A stretch of DNA of 64,000 nt from Siphonodentalium dalli. Taxonomy: Eukaryota > Mollusca > Scaphopoda > Gadilida > Siphonodentaliidae. Under the pieces are notes generated by a model. The model had not been told where the DNA came from, did not search any database, and worked only from the letters and a program-made list of their open reading frames with translations. Positions 39,359-56,526 of the stretch are shown here, piece after piece. Each line of letters opens with the position of its first letter. Positions within the stretch are counted from its first letter, which is position 1. Position numbers and translations under genes: made by a program. The stretch covers positions 201,486,690-201,550,689 of the forward strand of contig CP136069.1 of the NCBI GenBank assembly GCA_032622095.1, given 5' to 3'.

Positions 39359-42300
39359 TATATATAACCGGCCACGCATGCCAGGAGGTATATGTTACGG
39401 ATATAGAGGCATGCTGTATGGTTTATATATATATAACCGGCCACGCATGCCAGGAGGTATATTTTACGGATATAGAGGCATGCTGTATGGTTTATATATA
39501 TATAACCGACCACGCATGCCAGGAGGTATATGTTACGGATATAGAGGCATGCTGTATGGTTTATATATATATAACCGACCACGCATGCCAGGAGGTATAT
39601 GTTACGGATATAGAGGCATGCTGTATGGTTTATATATATATAACCGGCCACGCATGCCAGGAGGTATATGTTACGGATATAGAGGCATGATGTCCGGTTT
39701 ATATATATATAACCGGCCACGCATGCCAGGAGGTATATGTTACGGACATAGAGGCATGCTGAATGGTTTATATATATATAACCGGCCACGCATGCCAGGA
39801 GGTATATGTTACGGATATAGAGGCATGATGTCCGGTTTATATATATATAACCGGCCACGCATGCCAGGAGGTATATGTTACGGATATAGAGGCATGATGT
39901 CCGGTTTATATATATATAACCGACCACGCATGCCAGGAGGTATATGTTACGGATATAGAGGCATGATGTCCGGTTTATATATATATAACCGGCCACGCAT
40001 GCCAGGAGGTATATTTTACGGATATAGAGGCATGCTGTAAGGTTTATATATATATAACTGACCACGCATGCCAGGAGGTATATTTTACGGATATAGAGGC
40101 ATGCTGTATGGTTTATATATATATAACCGGCAACGCATGCCAGGAGGTATATGTTACGGATATAGAGGCATGCTGTATGGTTTATATATATATATAACCG
40201 ACCACGCTTTCCAGGAGGTATATGTTACGGATATAGAGGCATGCTGTATGGTTTATATATATATAACCGGCCACGCATGCCAGGAGGAATATTTTACGGA
40301 TATAGAGCATGACGTTCGGTTTAGATATATATAACCGGCCACGCATGCCAGGAGGTATATGTTACGGATATAGAGGCATGCTGTATGGTTTATATATATA
40401 TAACCGACCACGCATGTCAGGAGGTATATTTTACGGATATAGAGGCATGCTGTATGGTTTATATATATATAACCGGCCACGCATGCCAGGAGGTATATGT
40501 TACGGATATAGAGGCATGCTGTATGGTTTATATATATATAACCGGCCACGCATGCCAGGAGGTATATTTTACGGATATAGAGGCATGCTGTATGGTTTAT
40601 ATATATATAACCGACCACGCATGCCAGGAGGTATATGTTACGGATATAGAGGCATGCTGTATGGTTTATATATATATAACCGACCACGCATGCCAGGAGG
40701 TATATGTTACGGATATAGAGGCATGCTGTATGGTTTATATATATAACCGGCCACGCATGCCAGGAGGTATATGTTACGGATATAGAGGCATGATGTCCGG
40801 TTTATATATATATAACCTTGCCACGCATGCCAGGAGGTATATGTTACGGATATAGAGGCATGCTGAATGGTTTATATATATATAACCGGCCACGCATGCC
40901 AGGAGTTATATGGTACGGATATAGAGGCATGATGTCCGGTTTATATATATATAACCGGCCACGCATGCCAGGAGGTATATGTTACGGATATAGAGGCATG
41001 ATGTCCGGTTTATATATATATAACCGACCACGCATGCCAGGAGGTATATGTTACGGATATAGAGGCATGATGTCCGGTTTATATATATATAACCGGCCAC
41101 GCATGCCAGGAGGTATATTTCACGGATATAGAGGCATGCTGTATGGTTTATATATATATAACCGACCACGCATGCCAGGAGGTATATTTTACGGATATAG
41201 AGGCATGCTGTATGGTTTATATATATATAACCGGCCACGCATGCCAGGAGGTATATGTTACGGATATAGAGGCATGCTGTATGGTTTATATATATATATA
41301 ACCGACCACGCATGCCAGGAGGTATATGTTACGGATATAGAGGCATGCTGTATGGTTTATATATATATAACCGACCACGCATGCCAGGAGGTATATGTTA
41401 CGGATATAGAGGCAAGCTGTATGGTTTATATATATATAACCGACCACGCATGCCAGGAGGTATATTTTAAGGATATAGAGGCATGCTGTATGGTTTATAT
41501 ATATATAACCGGCCACGCATGCCAGGAGGTATATGTTACGGATATAGAGGCATGCTGTATGGTTTATATATATATATAACCGACCACGCATGCCAGGAGG
41601 TATATGTTACGGATATAGAGGCATGCTGTATGGTTTATATATATATAACCGACCACGCATGCCAGGAGGTATATGTTACGGATATAGAGGCATGCTGTAT
41701 GGTTTATATATATATAACCGACCACGCATGCCAGGAGGTATATGTTACGGATATAGAGGCATGATGTCCGGTTTATATATATATAACCGGCCACGCATGC
41801 CAGGAGGTATATGTTACGGATATAGAGGCATGCTGTGTGGTTTATATATATATAACCGACCACGCATGCCAGGAGGTATATGTTACGGATATAGAGGCAT
41901 GATGTCCGGTTTATATATATATAACCGGCCACGCATGCCAGGAGGTATATGTTACGGATATAGAGGCATGATGTCCGGTTTATATATATATAACCGGCCA
42001 CGCATGCCAGGAGGTATATGTTACGGATATAGAGGCATGCTGTATGGTTTAGATATATATAACCGACCACCCATGCCAGGAGGTATATGTTACGGATATA
42101 GAGGCATGCTGTATGGTTTATATATATATAACCGGCCACGCATGTCAGGAGGTATATGTTACGGATATAGAGGCATGCTGTGTGGTTTATATATATATAA
42201 CCGGCCACGCATGCCAGAAGGTATATGTTACGGATATAGAGGCATGCTGTGTGGTTTATATATATATAACCGGCCACGCATGCCAGGAGGTATATGTTAC

Positions 42301-45300
42301 GGATATAGAGGCATGCTGTGTGGTTTAGATATATATAACCGACCACGCATGCCAGGAGGTATATGTTACGGATATAGAGGCATGCTGTATGGTTTATATA
42401 TTTATAACCGGCCACGCATGCCAGGGGGCATATGTTACGGATATAGAGGCATGATGTCCGGTTTATATATATATAACCGGCCACGCATGCCAGGAGGTAT
42501 ATGTTACGGATATAGAGGCATGCTGTGTGGTTTAGATATATATAACCGACCACGCATGCCAGGAGGTATATTTTACGGATATAGAGGCATGCTGTATGGT
42601 TTATATATATATAACCGGCCACGCATGCCAGGAGGTATATGTTACGGATATAGAGGCATGCTGTGTGGTTTATATATATATAACCGGCCACGCATGCCAG
42701 GAGGTATATGTTACGGATATAGAGGCATGCTGTGTGGTTTAGATATATATAACCGACCACGCATGTCAGGAGGTATATGTTACGGATATAGAGGCATGCT
42801 GTATGGTTTATATATATATAACCGGCCACGCATGCCAGGGGGCATATGTTACGGATATAGAGGCATGATGTCCGGTTTATATATATATAACCGGCCACGC
42901 ATGCCAGGAGGTATATGTTACGGATATAGAGGCATGCTGTATGGTTTATATGTATATAACCGACCACGCATGCCAGGAGGTATATGTTACGGATATAGAG
43001 GCATGCTGTCCGGTTTATATATATATAACCGGCCACGCATGCCAGGAGGTATATGTTACGGATATAGAGGCATGCTGTATGGTTTATATATATATAACCG
43101 ACCACGCATGCCAGGAGGTATATGTTACGGATATAGAGGCATGCTGTGTGGTTTATATATATATAACCGACCACGCATGTCAGGAGGTATATGTTACGGA
43201 TATAGAGGCATGCTGTATGGTTCATATATATATATATATAACCGGCCACGCATGCCAGGAGGTATATGTTACGGATATAGAGGCATGCTGTGTGGTTTAT
43301 ATATATATAACCGGCCACGCATGCCAGGAGGTATATGTTACGGATATAGAGGCATGCTGTGTGGTTTAGATATATATAACCGACCACGCATGCCAGGAGG
43401 TATATGTTACGGATATAGAGGCATGCTGTATGGTTTATATATTTATAACCGGCCACGCATGCCAGGGGGCATATGTTACGGATATAGAGGCATGATGTCC
43501 GGTTTATATATATATAACCGGCCACGCATGCCAGGAGGTATATGTTACGGATATAGAGGCATGCTGTGTGGTTTAGATATATATAACCGACCACGCATGC
43601 CAGGAGGTATATTTTACGGATATAGAGGCATGCTGTATGGTTTATATATATATAACCGGCCACGCATGCCAGGAGGTATATGTTACGGATATAGAGGCAT
43701 GCTGTGTGGTTTATATATATATAACCGGCCACGCATGCCAGGAGGTATATGTTACGGATATAGAGGCATGCTGTGTGGTTTAGATATATATAACCGACCA
43801 CGCATGTCAGGAGGTATATGTTACGGATATAGAGGCATGCTGTATGGTTTATATATATATAACCGGCCACGCATGCCAGGGGGCATATGTTACGGATATA
43901 GAGGCATGATGTCCGGTTTATATATATATAACCGGCCACGCATGCCAGGAGGTATATGTTACGGATATAGAGGCATGCTGTATGGTTTATATGTATATAA
44001 CCGACCACGCATGCCAGGAGGTATATGTTACGGATATAGAGGCATGCTGTCCGGTTTATATATATATAACCGGCCACGCATGCCAGGAGGTATATGTTAC
44101 GGATATAGAGGCATGCTGTATGGTTTATATATATATAACCGACCACGCATGCCAGGAGGTATATGTTACGGATATAGAGGCATGCTGTGTGGTTTATATA
44201 TATATAACCGACCACGCATGTCAGGAGGTATATGTTACGGATATAGAGGCATGCTGTATGGTTCATATATATATATATATATAACCGGCCACGCATGCCA
44301 GGAGGTATATGTTACGGATATAGAGGCATGCTGTATGGTTTATATATATATATATATAACCGGCCACGCATGCCAGGAGGTATATGTTACGGATATAGAG
44401 GCATGCTGTATGGTTTATATATATATAACCGGCCACGCATGTCAGGAGGTATATGTTACGGATATAGAGGCATGCTGTGTGGTTTATATATATATAACCG
44501 GCCACGCATGTCAGGAGGTATATGTTACGGATATAGAGGCATGCTGTATGGTTTATATATATATAACCGACCACGCATGTCAGGAAGTATATGTTACGGA
44601 TATAGAGGCATGCTGTATGGTTTATATATATATAACCGGCCACGCATTCCAGGAGGTATATGTTACTGATATAGAGGCATGCTGTATGGTTTATATATAT
44701 ATATATATATAACCGGCCACGCATGCCAGGAGGTATATGTTACGGATATAGAGGCATGCTGTATGGTTTATATATATATAACCGGCCACGCATGTCAGGA
44801 GGTATATGTTACGGATATAGAGGCATGCTGTATGGTTTATATATATATAACCGGCCACGCATGTCAGGAGGTATATGTTACGGATATAGAGGCATGCTGT
44901 ATGGTTTATATATATATATATATATAACCGGCCACGCATGCCAGGAGGTATATGTTACGGATATAGAGGCATGCTGTGTGGTTTATATATATATATATAT
45001 ATAACCGACCACGCATGCCAGGAGGTATATGTTACGGATATAGAGGCATGCTGTGTGGTTTATATATATATAACCGACCACGCATACTAGGAGGTATATG
45101 TTACGGATATAGAGGCATGCTTATGGTTTAGATATATATAACCGACCACGCATGCCAGGAGGTATATGTTACGGATATAGAGGCATGCTGTGTGGTTTAG
45201 ATATATATAACCGACCACGCATGCCAGGAGGTATATGTTACGGATATAGAGGCATGCTGTATGGTTTATATATATATATAACCGGCCACGCATGCCAGGG

Positions 45301-48300
45301 GGCATATGTTACGGATATAGAGGCATGATGTCCGGTTTATATATATATAACCGGCCACGCATGCCAGGAGGTATGTGTTACGGATATAGAGGCATGCTGA
45401 ATGGTTTATATATATATAACCGGCCACGCATGCCAGGAGTTATATGGTACGGATATAGAGGCATGATGTCCGGTTTATATATATATAACCGGCCACGCAT
45501 GCCAGGAGGTATATGTTACGGATATAGAGGCATGATGTCCGGTTTATATATATATAACCGACCACGCATGCCAGGAGGTATATGTTACGGATATAGAGGC
45601 ATGATGTCCGGTTTATATATATATAACCGGCCACGCATGCCAGGAGGTATATTTCACGGATATAGAGGCATGCTGTATGGTTTATATATATATAACCGAC
45701 CACGCATGCCAGGAGGTATATTTTACGGATATAGAGGCATGCTGTATGGTTTATATATATATAACCGGCCACGCATGCCAGGAGGTATATGTTACGGATA
45801 TAGAGGCATGCTGTATGGTTTATATATATATATAACCGACCACGCATGCCAGGAGGTATATGTTACGGATATAGAGGCATGCTGTATGGTTTATATATAT
45901 ATAACCGACCACGCATGCCTGGAGGTATATGTTACGGATATAGAGGCATGCTGTATGGTTTATATATATATAACCGACCACGCATGCCAGGAGGTATATT
46001 TTAAGGATATAGAGGCATGCTGTATGGTTTATATATATATAACCGGCCACGCATGCCAGGAGGTATATGTTACGGATATAGAGGCATGCTGTATGGTTTA
46101 TATATATATATAACCGACCACGCATGCCAGGAGGTATATGTTACGGATATAGAGGCATGCTGTATGGTTTATATATATATAACCGACCACGCATGCCAGG
46201 AGGTATATGTTACGGATATAGAGGCATGCTGTATGGTTTATATATATATAACCGACCACGCATGCCAGGAGGTATATGTTACGGATATAGAGGCATGATG
46301 TCCGGTTTATATATATATAACCGGCCACGCATGCCAGGAGGTATATGTTACGGATATAGAGGCATGCTGTGTGGTTTATATATATATAACCGACCACGCA
46401 TGCCAGGAGGTATATGTTACGGATATAGAGGCATGATGTCCGGTTTATATATATATAACCGGCCACGCATGCCAGGAGGTATATGTTACGGATATAGAGG
46501 CATGATGTCCGGTTTATATATATATAACCGGCCACGCATGCCAGGAGGTATATGTTACGGATATAGAGGCATGCTGTATGGTTTAGATATATATAACCGA
46601 CCACCCATGCCAGGAGGTATATGTTACGGATATAGAGGCATGCTGTATGGTTTATATATATATAACCGGCCACGCATGTCAGGAGGTATATGTTACGGAT
46701 ATAGAGGCATGCTGTGTGGTTTATATATATATAACCGGCCACGCATGCCAGGAGGTATATGTTACGGATATAGAGGCATGCTGTGTGGTTTATATATATA
46801 TAACCGGCCACGCATGCCAGGAGGTATATGTTACGGATATAGAGGCATGCTGTGTGGTTTAGATATATATAACCGACCACGCATGCCAGGAGGTATATGT
46901 TACGGATATAGAGGCATGCTGTATGGTTTATATATTTATAACCGGCCACGCATGCCAGGGGGCATATGTTACGGATATAGAGGCATGATGTCCGGTTTAT
47001 ATATATATAACCGGCCACGCATGCCAGGAGGTATATGTTACGGATATAGAGGCATGCTGTGTGGTTTAGATATATATAACCGACCACGCATGTCAGGAGG
47101 TATATGTTACGGATATAGAGGCATGCTGTATGGTTTATATATATATAACCGGCCACGCATTCCAGGAGGTATATGTTACTGATATAGAGGCATGCTGTAT
47201 GGTTTATATATATATATATATAACCGGCCACGCATGCCAGGAGGTATATGTTACGGATATAGAGGCATGCTGTATGGTTTATATATATATAACCGGCCAC
47301 GCATGTCAGGAGGTATATGTTACGGATATAGAGGCATGCTGTATGGTTTATATATATATAACCGGCCACGCATGTCAGGAGGTATATGTTACGGATATAG
47401 AGGCATGCTGTATGGTTTATATATATATATATATATAACCGGCCACGCATGCCAGGAGGTATATGTTACGGATATAGAGGCATGCTGTGTGGTTTATATA
47501 TATATAACCGACCACGCATACTAGGAGGTATATGTTACGGATATAGAGGCATGCTTATGGTTTAGATATATATAACCGACCACGCATGCCAGGAGGTATA
47601 TGTTACGGATATAGAGGCATGCTGTGTGGTTTAGATATATATAACCGACCACGCATGCCAGGAGGTATATGTTACGGATATAGAGGCATGCTGTATGGTT
47701 TATATATATATATAACCGGCCACGCATGCCAGGGGGCATATGTTACGGATATAGAGGCATGATGTCCGGTTTATATATATATAACCGGCCACGCATGCCA
47801 GGAGGTATATGTTACGGATATAGAGGCATGCTGAATGGTTTATATATATATAACCGGCCACGCATGCCAGGAGTTATATGGTACGGATATAGAGGCATGA
47901 TGTCCGGTTTATATATATATAACCGGCCACGCATGCCAGGAGGTATATGTTACGGATATAGAGGCATGATGTCCGGTTTATATATATATAACCGACCACG
48001 CATGCCAGGAGGTATATGTTACGGATATAGAGGCATGATGTCCGGTTTATATATATATAACCGGCCACGCATGCCAGGAGGTATATTTCACGGATATAGA
48101 GGCATGCTGTATGGTTTATATATATATAACCGACCACGCATGCCAGGAGGTATATTTTACGGATATAGAGGCATGCTGTATGGTTTATATATATATAACC
48201 GGCCACGCATGCCAGGAGGTATATGTTACGGATATAGAGGCATGCTGTATGGTTTATATATATATATAACCGACCACGCATGCCAGGAGGTATATGTTAC

Positions 48301-51300
48301 GGATATAGAGGCATGCTGTATGGTTTATATATATATAACCGACCACGCATGCCAGGAGGTATATGTTACGGATATAGAGGCATGCTGTATGGTTTATATA
48401 TATATAACCGACCACGCATGCCAGGAGGTATATTTTAAGGATATAGAGGCATGCTGTATGGTTTATATATATATAACCGGCCACGCATGCCAGGAGGTAT
48501 ATGTTACGGATATAGAGGCATGCTGTATGGTTTATATATATATATAACCGACCACGCATGCCAGGAGGTATATGTTACGGATATAGAGGCATGCTGTATG
48601 GTTTATATATATATAACCGACCACGCATGCCAGGAGGTATATGTTACGGATATAGAGGCATGCTGTATGGTTTATATATATATAACCGACCACGCATGCC
48701 AGGAGGTATATGTTACGGATATAGAGGCATGATGTCCGGTTTATATATATATAACCGGCCACGCATGCCAGGAGGTATATGTTACGGATATAGAGGCATG
48801 CTGTGTGGTTTATATATATATAACCGACCACGCATGCCAGGAGGTATATGTTACGGATATAGAGGCATGATGTCCGGTTTATATATATATAACCGGCCAC
48901 GCATGCCAGGAGGTATATGTTACGGATATAGAGGCATGATGTCCGGTTTATATATATATAACCGGCCACGCATGCCAGGAGGTATATGTTACGGATATAG
49001 AGGCATGCTGTATGGTTTAGATATATATAACCGACCACCCATGCCAGGAGGTATATGTTACGGATATAGAGGCATGCTGTATGGTTTATATATATATAAC
49101 CGGCCACGCATGTCAGGAGGTATATGTTACGGATATAGAGGCATGCTGTGTGGTTTATATATATATAACCGGCCACGCATGCCAGGAGGTATATGTTACG
49201 GATATAGAGGCATGCTGTGTGGTTTATATATATATAACCGGCCACGCATGCCAGGAGGTATATGTTACGGATATAGAGGCATGCTGTGTGGTTTAGATAT
49301 ATATAACCGACCACGCATGCCAGGAGGTATATGTTACGGATATAGAGGCATGCTGTATGGTTTATATATTTATAACCGGCCACGCATGCCAGGGGGCATA
49401 TGTTACGGATATAGAGGCATGATGTCCGGTTTATATATATATAACCGGCCACGCATGCCAGGAGGTATATGTTACGGATATAGAGGCATGCTGTGTGGTT
49501 TAGATATATATAACCGACCACGCATGCCAGGAGGTATATTTTACGGATATAGAGGCATGCTGTATGGTTTATATATATATAACCGGCCACGCATGCCAGG
49601 AGGTATATGTTACGGATATAGAGGCATGCTGTGTGGTTTATATATATATAACCGGCCACGCATGCCAGGAGGTATATGTTACGGATATAGAGGCATGCTG
49701 TGTGGTTTAGATATATATAACCGACCACGCATGTCAGGAGGTATATGTTACGGATATAGAGGCATGCTGTATGGTTTATATATATATAACCGGCCACGCA
49801 TGCCAGGGGGCATATGTTACGGATATAGAGGCATGATATCCGGTTTATATATATATAACCGGCCACGCATGCCAGGAGGTATATGTTACGGATATAGAGG
49901 CATGCTGTATGGTTTATATGTATATAACCGACCACGCATGCCAGGAGGTATATGTTACGGATATAGAGGCATGCTGTCCGGTTTATATATATATAACCGG
50001 CCACGCATGCCAGGAGGTATATGTTACGGATATAGAGGCATGCTGTATGGTTTATATATATATAACCGACCACGCATGCCAGGAGGTATATGTTACGGAT
50101 ATAGAGGCATGCTGTGTGGTTTATATATATATAACCGACCACGCATGTCAGGAGGTATATGTTACGGATATAGAGGCATGCTGTATGGTTCATATATATA
50201 TATATATAACCGGCCACGCATGCCAGGAGGTATATGTTACGGATATAGAGGCATGCTGTATGGTTTATATATATATATATATAACCGGCCACGCATGCCA
50301 GGAGGTATATGTTACGGATATAGAGGCATGCTGTATGGTTTATATATATATAACCGGCCACGCATGTCAGGAGGTATATGTTACGGATATAGAGGCATGC
50401 TGTATGGTTTATATATATATAACCGGCCACGCATGTCAGGAGGTATATGTTACGGATATAGAGGCATGCTGTATGGTTTATATATATATAACCGTCCACG
50501 CATGTCAGGAGGTATATGTTACGGATATAGAGGCATGCTGTATGGTTTATATATATATAACCGGCCACGCATTCCAGGAGGTATATGTTACTGATATAGA
50601 GGCATGCTGTATGGTTTATATATATATATATATAACCGGCCACGCATGCCAGGAGGTATATGTTACGGATATAGAGGCATGCTGTATGGTTTATATATAT
50701 ATAACCGGCCACGCATGTCAGGAGGTATATGTTACGGATATAGAGGCATGCTGTATGGTTTATATATATATAACCGGCCACGCATGTCAGGAGGTATATG
50801 TTACGGATATAGAGGCATGCTGTATGGTTTATATATATATATATATATAACCGGCCACGCATGCCAGGAGGTATATGTTACGGATATAGAGGCATGCTGT
50901 GTGGTTTATATATATATAACCGACCACGCATACTAGGAGGTATATGTTACGGATATAGAGGCATGCTTATGGTTTAGATATATATAACCGACCACGCATG
51001 CCAGGAGGTATATGTTACGGATATAGAGGCATGCTGTGTGGTTTAGATATATATAACCGACCACGCATGCCAGGAGGTATATGTTACGGATATAGAGGCA
51101 TGCTGTATGGTTTATATATATATATAACCGGCCACGCATGCCAGGGGGCATATGTTACGGATATAGAGGCATGATGTCCGGTTTATATATATATAACCGG
51201 CCACGCATGCCAGGAGGTATATGTTACCGATATAGAGGCATGATGTCCGGTTTATATATATATAACCGACCACGCATGTCAGGAGGTATATGTTACGGAT

Positions 51301-54300
51301 ATAGAGGCATGCTGTATGGTTTATATATATATAACCGGCCACGCATGTCAGGAGGTATATGTTACGGATATAGAGGCATGCTGTATGGTTTATATATATA
51401 TAACCGACCACGCATGCCAGGAGGTATATGTAACGGATATAGAGGCATGCTGTGTGGTTTATATATATATAACCGACCACGCATGTCAGGAGGTATATGT
51501 TACGGATATAGAGGCATGCTGTATGGTTTATATATATATATATATATAACCGGCCATGCATGCCAGGAGGTATATGTTACGGATATAGAGGCATGCTGTA
51601 TGGTTTATATATATATAACCGGCCACGCATGCCAGGAGGTATATGTTACGGATATAGAGGCATGCTGTATGGTTTATATATATATAACCGGCCACGCATG
51701 CCAGGAGGTATATGTTACGGATATAGAGGCATGCTGTATGGTTTATATATATATATATATATAACCGGCCACGCATGCCAGGAGGTATATGTTACGGATA
51801 TAGAGGCATGCTGTATGGTTTATATATATAACCGGCCACGCATGTCAGGAGGTATATGTTACGGATATAGAGGCATGCTGTATGGTTTATATATATATAA
51901 CCGGCCACGCATGTCAGGAGGTATATGTTACGGATATAGAGGCATGCTGTATGGTTTATATATATATAACCGGCCACGCATGCCAGGAGGTATATGTTAC
52001 GGATATAGAGGCATGCTGTATGGTTTATATATATATAACCGGCCACGCATGTCAGGAGGTATATGTTACGGATATAGAGGCATGATGTCCGGTTTATATA
52101 TATATAACCGACCACGCATGCCAGGAGGTATATGTTATGGATATAGAGGCATGCTGTATGGTTTATATATATATAACCGACCACGCATGTCAGGAGGTAT
52201 ATGTTATGGATATAGAGGCATGCTGTGTGGTTTAGATATATATAACCGGCCACGCATGTCAGGAGGTATATGTTACGGATATAGAGGCATGCTGTATGGT
52301 TTATATATATATAACCGGCCACGCATGCCAGGAGGTATATGTTACGGATATAGAGGCATGCTGTGTGGTTTATATATATATAACCGGCCACGCATGCCAG
52401 GAGGTATATGTTACGGATATAGAGGCATGCTGTGTGGTTTAGATATATATAACAGACCACGCATGCCAGGAGGTATATGTTACGGATATAGAGGCATGAT
52501 GTCCGGTTTATATATATATAACCGACCACGCATGCCAGGAGGTATATGTTACGGATATAGAGGCATGCTGTATGGTTTATATATATGTAACCCGCCACGC
52601 ATGCCAGGAGGTATATGTTACGGATATAGAGGCATGCTGTGTGGTTTTGATATATATAACCGACCACGCATGCCAGGAGGTATATGTTACGGATATAGAG
52701 GCATGCTGTGTGGTTTATATATACATAACCGGCCACGCATCCCAGGAGGAATATTTTAAGGATATAGAGGCATGGTGTCCGGTTTATATATATATAACCG
52801 ACCACGCATGCCAGGAGGTATATGTTACGGATGTAGAGGCATGCTGTATGGTTTATATATATATAACCGACCACGCATGTCAGGAGGTATATGTTACGGA
52901 TATAGAGGCATGCTGTGTGGTTTAGATATATATAACCGGCCACGCATGTCAGGAGGTATATGTTACGGATATAGAGGCATGCTGTGTGGTTTATATATAT
53001 ATAACCGACCACGCATGTCAGGAGGTATATTTATGGATATAGAGGCATGCTGTATGGTTTATATATATATAACCGACCACGCATGTCAGGAGGTATATGT
53101 TATGGATATAGAGGCATGCTGTATGGTTTATATATATATAACCGACCACGCATGTCAGGAGGTATATGTTATGGATATAGAGGCATGCTGTATGGTTTAT
53201 ATATATATAACCGACCACGCATGCCAGGAGGTATATGTTACGGATATAGAGGCATGCTGTATGGTTTATATATATATATATAACCGGCCACGCATGTCAG
53301 GAGGTATATGTTACGGATATAGAGGCATGCTGTAAGGTTTATAAATATATAACCGACCACGCATGTCAGGAGGTATATGTTACGGATATAGAGGCATGCT
53401 GTATGGTTTATATATATATAACCGACCACGCATGTCAGGAGGTATATGTTATGGATATAGAGGCATGCTGTATGGTTTATATATATATAACCGGCCACGC
53501 ATGCCAGGAGGTATATGTTACGGATATAGAGGCATGCTGTATGGTTTATATATATATATGTATATAACCGACCACGCATGCCAGGAGGTATATGTTACGG
53601 ATATAGAGGCATGCTGTATGGTTTAGATATATATAACCGGTCACGCATGTCAGGAGGTATATGTTACGGATATAGAGGCATGCTGTATGGTTTATATATA
53701 TATAACCGACCACGCATGTCAGGAGGTATATGTTATGGATATAGAGGCATGCTGTATGGTTTATATATATATAACCGACCACGCATGCCAGGAGGCATAT
53801 TTTACGGATATAGAGGCATGCTGTATGGTTTATATATATATAACCGACCACGCATGTCAGGAGGTATATGTTACGGATATAGAGGCATGCTGTATGGTTT
53901 ATATATATATAACCGGCCACGCATGCCAGGAGGTATATGTTACGGATATAGAGGCATGCTGTGTGGTTTAGATATATATAACCGGCCACGCATGCCAGGA
54001 GGTATATGTTACGGATATAGAGGCATGCTGTATGGTTTATATATATATAACCGGCCACGCATGCCAGGAGGTATATGTTACGGATATAGAGGCATGCTGT
54101 ATGGTTTATATATATATAACCGACCACGCATGTCAGGAGGTATATGTTACGGATATAGAGGCATGCTGTATGGTTTATATATATATAACCGGCCACGCAT
54201 GCCAGGAGGTATATGTTACGGATATAGAGGCATGCTGTATGGTTTATATATATGTAACCCGCCACGCATGCCAGGAGGTATATGTTACGGATATAGAGGC

Positions 54301-56526
54301 ATGCTGTGTGGTTTTGATATATATAACTGACCACGCATGCCAGGAGGTATATGTTACGGATATAGAGGCATGCTGTGTGGTTTATATATACATAACCGGC
54401 AACGCATCCCAGGAGGAATATTTTAAGGATATAGAGGCATCGTGTTCGGTTTATATATATATAACCGACCACGCATGTCAGGAGGTATATGTTACGGATA
54501 TAGAGGCATGCTGTATGGTTTATATATATATCACCGACCACGCATGCCAGGAGGTATATGTTACGGATATAGAGGCATGCTGTATGGTTTATATATATAT
54601 AACCGACCACGCATGTCAGGAGGTATATGTTACGGATATAGAGGCATGACGTCCGGTTTATATATATATAACCGACCACGCATGCCAGGAGGTATATGTT
54701 ACGGATATAGAGGCATGCTGTATGGTTTATATATATATAACCGACCACGCATGTCAGGAGGTATATGTTACGGATATAGAGGCAAGCTGTATGGTTTATA
54801 TATATATAACCGACCACGCATGTCAGGAGGTATATGTTACGGATATAGAGGCATGGTGTGTGGTTTATATATATATAACCGACCACGCATGTCAGGAGGT
54901 ATATGTTACGGATATAGAGGCATGAAGTCCGGTTTATATATATATAACCGACCACGCATGCCAGGAGGTATATGTTACGGATATAGAGGCATTGACGTCC
55001 GGTTTATATATATATAACCGACCACGCATGCCAGGAGGTATATGTTACGGATATAGAGGCATGCTGTCCGGTTTATATATATATAACCGACCACGCATGC
55101 CAGGAGGTATATGTTACGGATATAGAGGCATGCTGTATGGTTTATATATATATCACCGACCACGCATGCCAGGAGGTATATGTTACGGATATAGAGGCAT
55201 GCTGTATGGTTTAGATATATATAACCGGCCACGCATGCCAGGAGGTAAATGTTACGGATATAGAGGCATGGTGTCCGGTTTATATATATATATATAACCG
55301 GCCACGCATGCCAGGAGGTATATGTTACGGATATAGAGGCATGCTGTATGGTTTAGATATATATAACCGGCCACACATGCCAGGAGGTATATGTTACGGA
55401 TATAGAGGCATGGTGTCCGGTTTATATATATATAACCGGCCACGCATGCCAGGAGGTATATGTTACGGATATAGAGGCATGCTGTATGGTATATATATAT
55501 ATAACCGGCCACGCATGCCAGGAGGCATATGTTACGGATATAGAGGCATGCTGTATGGTTTATATATATATATAACCGGCCACGCATGCCAGGAGGCATA
55601 TGTTACGGATAGAGAGGCATACTGTCCGGTTTAGATATATATAACCGGCCACGCATGCCAGGAGGTATATGTTATGGATATAGAGGCATGGTTTATATAT
55701 ATATAACCGGCCACGCATGCCAGGAGGCATATGTTACGGATATAGAGGCATGCTGTATGGTTTATATATATATAACCGGCCACGCATGCCAGGAGGCATA
55801 TGCTATGAATATAGAGGCATGCTGTATGGTTTATATATATATAACCGGCCACGCATGCCAGGAGGTATATGTTACGGATATAGAGGCATGCTGTATGGTT
55901 TATATATATATAACCGACCACGCATGTCAGGAGGTATATGTTACGGATATAGAGGCATGCTGTATGGTTTATATATATATAACCGACCACGCATGCCAGG
56001 AGGTATATGTTATGGATATAGAGGCATGCTGTATGGTTTATATATATATAACCGACCACGCATGCCAGGAGGCATATTTTACGGATATAGAGGCATGCTG
56101 TATGGTTTATATATATATAACCGACCACGCATGCCAGGAGGCATAATTATGTTGCGGATAGAGAGGCATGCTGTGTGGTTTAGATATATATAACCGGCCA
56201 CGCATGCCAGGAGGCATATTTAACGGATATAGAGGCATGCTGTATGGTTTAGATATATATAACAGGCCACGCATGCCAGGAGGCATATTTTAAGGATATA
56301 GAGGCATGGTGTCCGGTTTAGATATATATAACTGACCACGCATGCCAGGAGGCATATTTTACGGATATAGAGGCATGCTGTCCGGTTTAGATATATATAA
56401 CGGCCACGCATGCCAGGAGGCATATTTTACTGATATAGAGGCATGCTGTCCGGTTTAGATATATATAACATGCCACGCATGCAATGAGGCATATTTTACG
56501 GATATAGAGGCATGCTGTCCGGTTTA
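39359..56526. repeat. 17.2-kb higher-order repeat, copy 2
   Basis: Tandem partner of 22117-39287, separated from it by one unit (39288-39358). Only scattered substitutions separate the copies, for example 38569 G / 55808 A, 37546 T / 54785 A and 38962 T / 56201 C. The rare GTTATATGGTACGG unit is again present three times, at about 40904, 45438 and 47872. Confidence 0.9.
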
